DNA of 7,242 bases from Dorea sp. Lineage in GTDB: Bacteria > Bacillota_A > Clostridia > Lachnospirales > Lachnospiraceae. The first letter of the stretch is position 1. The number at the start of each line of letters is the position of its first letter. Below are positions 1 to 4,742 of this stretch, piece by piece. Both the position numbers and the translations under genes were made by a program. The notes beneath the pieces are model-generated. The model saw only the letters and a program-made list of their open reading frames with translations, was not told the DNA's origin and did no database searches. The stretch is from contig JAEDLC010000093.1 of NCBI GenBank assembly GCA_016295505.1, forward strand, positions 1-7,242. Direction: 5' to 3'.

Positions 1-1166
1 GCTTTATCCGGAAGGAAACGGTCTGAGATATATCGATCTGACAATGTCGCGGCTGCTACCAGTGCCCCATCGGTAATCTTCACCCCATGGAACACCTCAT
101 ACCGCTCTTTCAGACCACGCAGAATAGAAATGGAGTCTTCCACCGTCGGCTCATCTACCTGAACCGGCTGGAACCGACGCTCCAGCGCTGCATCTTTTTC
201 GATATATTTTCGGTATTCGTCCAGTGTAGTCGCTCCGATACAGTGAAGCTCTCCTCTTGCCAGCATTGGCTTGAGCATATTGCCCGCATCCATGGCACCG
301 TCCGTCTTTCCCGCACCAACAATCGTATGCAATTCATCAATAAAGAGAATGATTCTTCCATCGCTGTTTTTCACTTCTTCCAGAACTGCTTTCAGACGCT
401 CTTCAAATTCACCTCTATATTTCGCACCCGCTACCAGAGCACCCATATCCAGTGAAAAGATCGTCTTTTCCTTCAGTCCTTCCGGCACATCTCCGCGCAC
501 GATACGCTGAGCAAGACCTTCCACAACCGCAGTTTTGCCGACGCCGGGCTCCCCGATCAGAACCGGATTATTCTTTGTCTTACGGGAAAGTATCCGTATG
601 ATATTACGAATCTCTGAATCACGGCCGATCACCGGATCCAGCTTCTGGTCTCTGGCACGTTCTACCAGATCAATTCCGTATTTATTCAGGGTATCATAGG
701 TCGCTTCCGGATTATCACTGGTGACCCGCTGATTGCCACGAACCGTGGATAATGCCTGCAGGAATCCCTCGCGGCTGATTCCCATTTCCCGGAATATCGT
801 TTTCATCTCTCTGCTCGCGTATTTCAAGATGGAGAGGAAGAGATGTTCTACCGAAACATATTCATCCCCCATCTGTTTTGCCTCATCTTCCGCATGTACC
901 AGAGCATTATTCAGATCCTGACCAACATACTGCTGGCCTCCCTGAACCTTCGGACGCTTCCGAATCGCTTCCTCCACACGATTGATCACGATATTCTTGT
1001 CGAGTCCCATTTTTTCCATCAGTTTCGCGATCAGACTGTCATCCTGAGTCAGCAACGCATAAAGCAGGTGCTCCTGTGCAATCTCCTGGTTGCCATAGTC
1101 CATTGCAATGCGCTCACAGTCCTGAACAGCCTGTAATGATTTTTGCGTAAATTTATTTATATTCAT
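1..1166 (-). CDS. clpB: ClpB disaggregase, N-terminal 388 residues (3' end outside window)
   Basis: AAA+ (Hsp100) unfoldase that works with DnaK to extract and refold aggregated proteins in the cytoplasm. The frame opens at an ATG at 1164-1166, 8 nt after a GGAGG (1175-1179), and stays open to the left edge, so about 388 of roughly 860 residues are present. Visible parts are the Clp N-domain (about 1-145), with its two helical repeats starting near 'FTQKSLQAVQ', and most of nucleotide-binding domain 1. NBD1 shows Walker A GEPGVGKT at 205-212 (Lys211) and Walker B ILFIDE ending at Glu278. It also has a GATTLDEYRKYIEKDAALERRF segment containing the arginine-finger pair. These positions match E. 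coli ClpB within one residue. The window ends where the coiled-coil middle domain is about to start, which is what separates ClpB from ClpC, so that domain is not seen. The N-terminal sequence still favours ClpB. A CIRCE operator lies just upstream. Confidence 0.96.
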   Translation of the reverse strand, partial: MNINKFTQKSLQAVQDCERIAMDYGNQEIAQEHLLYALLTQDDSLIAKLMEKMGLDKNIVINRVEEAIRKRPKVQGGQQYVGQDLNNALVHAEDEAKQMGDEYVSVEHLFLSILKYASREMKTIFREMGISREGFLQALSTVRGNQRVTSDNPEATYDTLNKYGIDLVERARDQKLDPVIGRDSEIRNIIRILSRKTKNNPVLIGEPGVGKTAVVEGLAQRIVRGDVPEGLKEKTIFSLDMGALVAGAKYRGEFEERLKAVLEEVKNSDGRIILFIDELHTIVGAGKTDGAMDAGNMLKPMLARGELHCIGATTLDEYRKYIEKDAALERRFQPVQVDEPTVEDSISILRGLKERYEVFHGVKITDGALVAAATLSDRYISDRFLPDK

Positions 1167-1210
1167 ATAGACAACCTCCTTTGATATCATTGTGTTCTAT
1201 TTACGATATA

Positions 1211-1239
1211 ACAATACATCGTTTTGTTAGCACTGTCAA
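1211..1239 (-). promoter_or_regulatory. Probable sigma-A promoter of clpB
   Basis: On the minus strand a perfect -35 TTGACA (1234-1239) is followed after 17 bp by TATTGT (1211-1216), a 4/6 match to the -10 consensus. The start of transcription would fall near 1204, giving a leader of about 38 nt. The -35 lies inside the CIRCE operator. The -10 is weak, so strength is uncertain. Confidence 0.65.
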
Positions 1240-1253
1240 GAGTTGAGTGCTAA
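1227..1253. promoter_or_regulatory. CIRCE operator (HrcA binding site) of clpB
   Basis: The 9-bp arms TTAGCACTG (1227-1235) and GAGTGCTAA (1245-1253) are separated by 9 bp. This is the CIRCE consensus with one base off the perfect palindrome (position 1235). HrcA is known to repress class I heat-shock genes from such sites. The operator begins 24 bp after the stop codon of the upstream J-protein gene and covers the clpB -35 box, so clpB should be derepressed on heat shock independently of upstream transcription. Confidence 0.95.
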
Positions 1254-1277
1254 TTTTCTGAAAATGAATAAGAAAAA

Positions 1278-2297
1278 TTATGCTACCCCCTTTGCAGAAC
1301 CGCCACATTCTTTTTCAAACTCCCGAAGCTTTCTCTTCGCCTCTTCACTCAGGTTCTTCGGCACCTGTATCTGCACCGTTACATACTGATCTCCCCGTTC
1401 ATTCGGATTCTTCATGGACACAATTCCTTTCCCCTTCAATCGTATCCTTGTTCCCGACTGTGTTCCCGGCTGTATCTTGCACATCACATTTCCGTACAAC
1501 GTCGGCACAAGTGTCTCACCGCCAAGCACTGCCATGGAAAACGGTATATTTATCGTTGTATAGACATCCTGCCCCTTTCGTTCATATCCCGGCCGGCTTC
1601 CTACCGTTACCTTAAGCAGCAGATCTCCCGGTTTTCCGCCGCCGGTTCCCGGCATTCCTTTTCCGCGCAGTCGAATACTCTTTCCGGTATCAATCCCTGC
1701 AGGAATATGCACTTTTAATGCTTTTCCTGTTCCGGTCCGGAAGTTTTCTCCTGACAGGTTCACTACCTTTTCGCAGCCGAACACCGCTTCATCAAAGCTT
1801 ACTGATATCTCCGCCTTCAGATCCGATCCGTTCTGTCTGAATCCCTGTCTATAGAATCCGCCGTTTCCATAATCATTGTTTCCAAATCCGCCTCCCGAAA
1901 AATCTTTTCCAAAGAAATTTTTCAGGATGTCATCCATATCTCCGCCTTCAAAGTGATATTCATGATACATTCCGTCCGGCCCGGTATATCGATATGCACC
2001 TGACCTTCCATTTTCTCCATATCCGTACGCTCCCGCGTCTCCGTAGGTTCCCGCACCTCCGGCACCGGCATCAAACGCCGCATGGCCATACCTGTCATAC
2101 AGCTTTCTCTTTTCCGGGTCTGTCAGTATCGTATATGCCTCGGTTGCTTCTTTGAATTTTTCAGCAGCCTGCTCATTGTCAGTATTGGTATCCGGATGAT
2201 ACTTTTTTGCAATCTTTCGGTAAGCTTTTTTAACTGCAGCCTCATCCGCATCTCTGCTTACACCTAAAACTTCATAATAGTCTCGTTTCCGTGCCAT
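1278..2297 (-). CDS. DnaJ-family co-chaperone without zinc finger (CbpA-like, type II J protein)
   Basis: J-domain protein of 339 residues that would stimulate DnaK ATPase and deliver unfolded clients. The J domain covers about residues 5-70, with the DnaK-activating HPD at 34-36 and the usual KFKEATEAYTILTDPEKRKLYDRYG end. A Gly/Phe/Tyr-rich linker follows at about 76-156. Two beta-sandwich client-binding domains (about 158-232 and 240-315) carry GKSIRLRGKGMPG and GTRIRLKGKGI repeats. The four CxxCxGxG zinc-binding motifs of canonical DnaJ are absent; the only cysteines are 175, 273 and 331. It is therefore not the dnaJ of a dnaK operon but a CbpA-type paralogue. The ATG at 2295-2297 is set by GGAGG (2305-2309) 7 nt away. 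It sits 115 bp after hsp20, beyond a terminator, and 111 bp before clpB. I see no convincing promoter of its own, only a lone TAGAAT at 2341-2346, so it may depend on read-through from hsp20. Confidence 0.93.
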   Translation of the reverse strand: MARKRDYYEVLGVSRDADEAAVKKAYRKIAKKYHPDTNTDNEQAAEKFKEATEAYTILTDPEKRKLYDRYGHAAFDAGAGGAGTYGDAGAYGYGENGRSGAYRYTGPDGMYHEYHFEGGDMDDILKNFFGKDFSGGGFGNNDYGNGGFYRQGFRQNGSDLKAEISVSFDEAVFGCEKVVNLSGENFRTGTGKALKVHIPAGIDTGKSIRLRGKGMPGTGGGKPGDLLLKVTVGSRPGYERKGQDVYTTINIPFSMAVLGGETLVPTLYGNVMCKIQPGTQSGTRIRLKGKGIVSMKNPNERGDQYVTVQIQVPKNLSEEAKRKLREFEKECGGSAKGVA

Positions 2298-2361
2298 TCC
2301 TTTCCCTCCTTTCTTTTCCTGTTCCCGTTATTCTCATTTTATTCTATATTGACCGGAAGTG

Positions 2362-2393
2362 GAAAACACCCCGCAAGAACGCGCCTGCGGGGT
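2362..2393 (-). terminator. Rho-independent terminator after hsp20
   Basis: A perfect 8-bp GC-rich stem, ACCCCGCA (2368-2375) and TGCGGGGT (2386-2393), closes a 10-nt loop. On the minus strand it is followed by GTTTTC (2362-2367). It begins about 20 nt beyond the hsp20 stop codon. The T-tract is short, so termination may be partial and let some transcription pass into the J-protein gene. Confidence 0.8.
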
Positions 2394-2412
2394 ACTTCTT
2401 TTCTCCGGAATC

Positions 2413-2862
2413 TTATCCCTCAATAGAGATATATTTATTTTCTTCCACTTTTTTCTTTTCATCTTTCGGCAATTTAAATGAAAGAATACCATTCTCATAC
2501 TTTGCACGAATATCTTTTTCTGTAAGATTCTCTCCTACATAAAAGCTTCGGCTTACATTTCCGGCGTAGCGTTCACGCCTTACATATCTTCCTTCCTGAT
2601 TCTTCTCATCTTTATCCAACCCTTTCGCCGCACTGACTGTCAGATATCCGTCTTTCAGCTGTATGGTAATCTCATCTTTCTTAAATCCAGGCAGATCCAT
2701 ATCAACCTCATACTCATCGTCAGTTTCCTTCACATCCGTCTTCATGAGATTTTTTGCACGCTTGCCATATAAAGCTCTGTCCGCGTCCCGAAATACCGGA
2801 AATGCAAAATCATCCATAAATTCATCAAACAAATTTTCTCCAAAAATACTAGGCATCATCAT
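2413..2862 (-). CDS. hsp20: Hsp20 / alpha-crystallin family small heat-shock protein
   Basis: ATP-independent holdase of 149 residues that would form cytoplasmic oligomers and keep denaturing proteins soluble. After an N-terminal arm (PSIFGENLFDEF, about 4-15) comes the alpha-crystallin domain at about 42-135. It includes EVDMDLPGFKKDEI at 52-65 and the family signature with NGIL at 124-127. The C-terminal tail carries the I-x-I motif ISI (145-147), which docks into neighbouring subunits. Length is typical for the bacterial family. The first of three consecutive ATGs (2860-2862) is 9 nt from a GGGAG (2872-2876) and is taken as the start; the next two ATGs are 12 and 15 nt away and cannot be excluded. 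The gene has its own CIRCE-overlapped promoter, a leader of about 113 nt, and a terminator directly downstream, so its main transcript is probably monocistronic. Confidence 0.96.
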   Translation of the reverse strand: MMMPSIFGENLFDEFMDDFAFPVFRDADRALYGKRAKNLMKTDVKETDDEYEVDMDLPGFKKDEITIQLKDGYLTVSAAKGLDKDEKNQEGRYVRRERYAGNVSRSFYVGENLTEKDIRAKYENGILSFKLPKDEKKKVEENKYISIEG

Positions 2863-2975
2863 AAGTCATATCTCCCTTCAATGATAAATTAAATAATTAT
2901 TAGCACTATCGGAGAATCCGAGGTGTTGTGTACATGAACAAAAGGATTACAAATCTATTTCTCCTCATTTGTTCT
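2863..2975 (-). promoter_or_regulatory. Long hsp20 leader with competing pairings (candidate regulatory leader)
   Basis: From the predicted start of transcription near 2975 to the hsp20 ATG there are about 113 nt. Seen in it: a TCGGA/TCCGA hairpin (2909-2921, loop of 3), and TTCTCC (2911-2916, minus strand). TTCTCC can pair with GGAGAA near the 5' end (2959-2964), while its TCTCC part can pair with the GGAGA of the ribosome binding site (2871-2875). There is also a CIRCE half-site (TTAGCACTA, 2900-2908) and a 20-codon open frame (2906-2968) without a clear ribosome binding site. A role as a heat-responsive leader is inference only. Confidence 0.3.
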
Positions 2976-2981
2976 AGTTGT

Positions 2982-3010
2982 ACTATAACACTTATTATTA
3001 GCACTGTCAA
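2982..3010 (-). promoter_or_regulatory. Sigma-A promoter of hsp20
   Basis: The minus strand shows a perfect -35 TTGACA (3005-3010), a 17-bp spacer and TATAGT (2982-2987), a 5/6 match to the -10. The TGT just before it forms an extended -10. Transcription should start near 2975. This is clearly stronger than the clpB promoter, and its -35 also lies inside a CIRCE. Confidence 0.85.
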
Positions 3011-3024
3011 GCACAGAGTGCTAA
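2998..3024. promoter_or_regulatory. CIRCE operator (HrcA binding site) of hsp20
   Basis: TTAGCACTG (2998-3006), a 9-bp spacer, and GAGTGCTAA (3016-3024). The arms are identical to those of the clpB CIRCE, including the single off-consensus base; only the spacer differs in part. It overlaps the -35 of the hsp20 promoter, so bound HrcA should block RNA polymerase. Confidence 0.95.
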
Positions 3025-3062
3025 TATTTTTTATTTTTTACAATCTTTATAATCTTTTTCAG

Positions 3063-3221
3063 ATGACTTCAATATCCAAAAATCTCTATCGAGTCATCTC
3101 GGATGCCTTTCTCAATTGACCGCATATGCAAAAATCCTCTTCCAGATCATCTTAAATACCATTTTGGGTTGACCGCATTTACAAAATTCTTCTTTCAAGT
3201 CATTTTCAAAATCTGATGCGA
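3063..3221. repeat. Three diverged tandem copies of a 53-bp unit
   Basis: Units begin at 3063, 3116 and 3169, each 53 bp. Copies 2 and 3 both start TTGACCGCAT and agree at 30 of their first 38 positions. Copy 1 is more diverged (about 34 of 50 aligned positions against copy 2, with one-base gaps). The most conserved core is TTGACCGCAT, then CAAAA, TC-T-CT and TCAT. The period is not a multiple of three and stops interrupt every frame, so this is not a coding repeat. Copy 1 also contains a perfect inverted repeat, AGATGACT (3061-3068) and AGTCATCT (3092-3099). No family is recognised. Confidence 0.7.
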
Positions 3222-3307
3222 CATAACTTTTATAATTATACTCTAAGATCCAGACCAGTTGGCTTTATGTCCCAAAAGGAAACTCAACCGGAAGATAAGA
3301 AGATAAT

Positions 3308-3389
3308 AAAAAAAGAAATCCGTCACATAACACGGAGTGATGACGTTACGGCGAACGGCATACAAATGTTATGTAGGCAGATTTCTTTT
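3308..3389 (-). terminator. Long rod-like hairpin with T7 tail on the minus strand; candidate fprA terminator or structured RNA
   Basis: Nested arms pair in order. AAAAGAAATC (3311-3320) pairs with GATTTCTTTT (3380-3389), a 3-bp GTC/GGC step follows, and ACATAAC (3325-3331) pairs with GTTATGT (3368-3374). Beyond a small internal loop, GT-ATGACGTT (3337-3347) pairs with AACGGCATAC (3354-3363) with one bulge and one A-G mismatch, closed by a 6-nt loop. That is about 29 pairs in 79 nt. On the minus strand the stem runs into seven Ts (3308-3314), so it could end the fprA transcript about 170 nt past its stop. On the plus strand one step is a G-U pair that becomes A-C on the minus strand, so the plus-strand RNA fold is slightly better. 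Confidence 0.5.
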
Positions 3390-3395
3390 ATAGTT

Positions 3396-3436
3396 GAGAC
3401 CGGGCACTTTGCGCCTTCGTGCGACAGTCTCGTTTT
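3396..3436 (+). terminator. Hairpin with plus-strand T-tract (terminator-like)
   Basis: GAGAC (3396-3400) pairs with GTCTC (3427-3431), and GCAC (3404-3407) with GTGC (3419-3422) around an 11-nt loop. GTTTTATT follows on the plus strand. On the minus strand no T-run follows. No plus-strand gene is known upstream, so either an unannotated plus-strand RNA ends here or the hairpin is part of the fprA 3' region. Confidence 0.45.
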
Positions 3437-3481
3437 ATTCTCTTATCTCTTCTGACAGGATCTATGATATCTGTCAGCGTC

Positions 3482-4648
3482 TTAAGCCTTATAATCACGG
3501 CAGAGTTCTTCTGCCAGTGCAGTCACCTGTGCTCTGCTCTCATCATTCAGTGCGGACAGGATACGTACAGTTGTCTCTGCAACAGTCAGTTTTTTGCTTC
3601 CTTCCAGCATACCACCCATGACTTTTGCAGCGGTCGGTGCCCAGGAACCATTTTCCATAAAAGCAACCATACGGTTCTGATAATTTCTCTCCGTCAGATG
3701 ATTGATAAATTCTCTCATGAACGGGAAGATATCTGCATTATAGGTTGTCGTAGCAAGTACCAGCTTATTATAACGAAATGCGTCTTCCACGGCTTCTGCC
3801 ATATCTGTACGAGCCAGATCATGAACTGCAACCTTCGGACATCCTTTTGCAAGAAGTTCCTGCTCCAGAAGTTCCACTGCTTTTTTGGTATTTCCATATA
3901 CGGACGTATATGCGATCACAACACCTTCAGATTCCGGTTCATAAGAAGACCATGTCTGATAGAGACCAAGATAATATTCAAGATTCTCTGTCAATACCGG
4001 TCCGTGAAGCGGACAGATCGTCTGAATCTCCAGCGCGGAAGCTTTCTGAAGAAGCTTCTGTGCCTGCATTCCATATTTGCCAACGATTCCGATATAATAG
4101 CGACGTGCCTCGCATGCCCAGTCTTCTTCTGCATCCAACGCTCCGAATTTTCCAAAAGCATCTGCAGAAAACAACACTTTATCACAGGAATCATAAGTCA
4201 CCATAACCTCCGGCCAGTGAACCATCGGAGCTGCAACAAACTGAAGCGTATGTGTTCCGAGAGAAAGCGTATCTCCCTCTTTGATTACCATACTTCTGTC
4301 TTCAAACGCGGTTCCAAAGAACTGCTTCATCATAGCAAATGCTTTGGCACTTGCAACAATCGTTGTATGCCCATACACTTCCATAAAAGCAGCAATATTC
4401 GCGGAATGATCCGGTTCCATATGCTGAACAATCAGATAATCCGGTTCTCTGTCACCAAGATATGTTTTTATATTCTCCAGCCATTCCTGTTTAAAACGTG
4501 CATCCACCGTATCCATGACAGCCGTCTTCTCATCCATGATCACATATGAGTTATATGCCATGCCATTTGGAACAATGTACTGACCTTCAAACAGATCAAT
4601 TTCATGGTCATTTACGCCTACGTACTTGATATCGTTCGTAATATCCAT
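3482..4648 (-). CDS. fprA: Flavodiiron protein (A-type flavoprotein; O2/NO reductase)
   Basis: Cytoplasmic enzyme of 388 residues that reduces O2 to water and/or NO to N2O, receiving electrons from rubredoxin or a related carrier; in strict anaerobes it is an oxygen defence. The N-terminal metallo-beta-lactamase-like domain (about 1-240) keeps every diiron ligand: the HMEPDH motif (His76, Glu78, Asp80), His144 in PMVHWPE, Asp163 in FSADAFG and His215 in CPLHGP. The C-terminal flavodoxin domain (about 243-385) has the FMN phosphate loop YTSVYGNT (247-254). There is no fused rubredoxin or reductase domain, so this is the minimal class A architecture at normal length. Whether O2 or NO is preferred cannot be read from sequence. 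The ATG at 4646-4648 follows a GGAG (4659-4662) by 10 nt. It lies 94 bp downstream of the PLP-enzyme gene and probably has its own promoter. Confidence 0.96.
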   Translation of the reverse strand: MDITNDIKYVGVNDHEIDLFEGQYIVPNGMAYNSYVIMDEKTAVMDTVDARFKQEWLENIKTYLGDREPDYLIVQHMEPDHSANIAAFMEVYGHTTIVASAKAFAMMKQFFGTAFEDRSMVIKEGDTLSLGTHTLQFVAAPMVHWPEVMVTYDSCDKVLFSADAFGKFGALDAEEDWACEARRYYIGIVGKYGMQAQKLLQKASALEIQTICPLHGPVLTENLEYYLGLYQTWSSYEPESEGVVIAYTSVYGNTKKAVELLEQELLAKGCPKVAVHDLARTDMAEAVEDAFRYNKLVLATTTYNADIFPFMREFINHLTERNYQNRMVAFMENGSWAPTAAKVMGGMLEGSKKLTVAETTVRILSALNDESRAQVTALAEELCRDYKA

Positions 4649-4676
4649 TTTGCATTATCTCCTTTTCATTTTCACT

Positions 4677-4712
4677 GTAGAATAGTTTATCATGATTTTC
4701 TACCAGCAACAA
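4677..4712 (-). promoter_or_regulatory. Possible fprA promoter overlapped by an inverted repeat
   Basis: A weak minus-strand promoter can be drawn as TTGTTG (4707-4712), 17 bp, TAAACT (4684-4689). The -10 region is spanned by the inverted repeat GTAGAA (4677-4682) and TTCTAC (4698-4703), with the small palindrome ATCATGAT (4689-4696) inside it. This would suit an operator for a redox-type regulator, but it matches no PerR or Rex consensus that I know. Confidence 0.3.
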
Positions 4713-4721
4713 CCCCATCCG

Positions 4722-4742
4722 GCGCATATCATGTGCTTTTTT
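4722..4742 (+). terminator. Short plus-strand terminator-like hairpin between two minus-strand genes
   Basis: GCGCAT (4722-4727) pairs with ATGTGC (4731-4736) over a 3-nt loop, with one G-U pair, and six Ts follow at 4737-4742 on the plus strand. On the minus strand the pair becomes A-C and no T-run follows, so it does not serve the PLP-enzyme gene that ends at 4743. It could stop antisense transcription, or be chance. Confidence 0.3.

Noticed and set aside
87..1136. Plus-strand open frames opposite the clpB region
   Set aside because: All lie antisense to the continuous clpB frame, which has Walker A and B motifs at the expected residues.
2928..3119. 63-codon plus-strand frame with a hydrophobic start
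   Set aside because: It runs through the hsp20 leader, promoter and CIRCE on the opposite strand and into the 53-bp repeats; no ribosome binding site.
3063..3221. CRISPR array
   Set aside because: Units are contiguous and diverged along their whole length, with no unique spacers of constant size and no cas genes nearby.
3216..3455. 79-codon plus-strand frame
   Set aside because: It crosses both hairpins at 3311-3436 and has no ribosome binding site; the structure explains the sequence better than coding.
3419..4549. 376-codon plus-strand open frame opposite fprA
   Set aside because: It lies antisense to a flavodiiron gene with all catalytic residues, has no ribosome binding site, and its translation is Cys/His/Ile/Arg-rich and unlike any domain. 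It is a codon-phase shadow.
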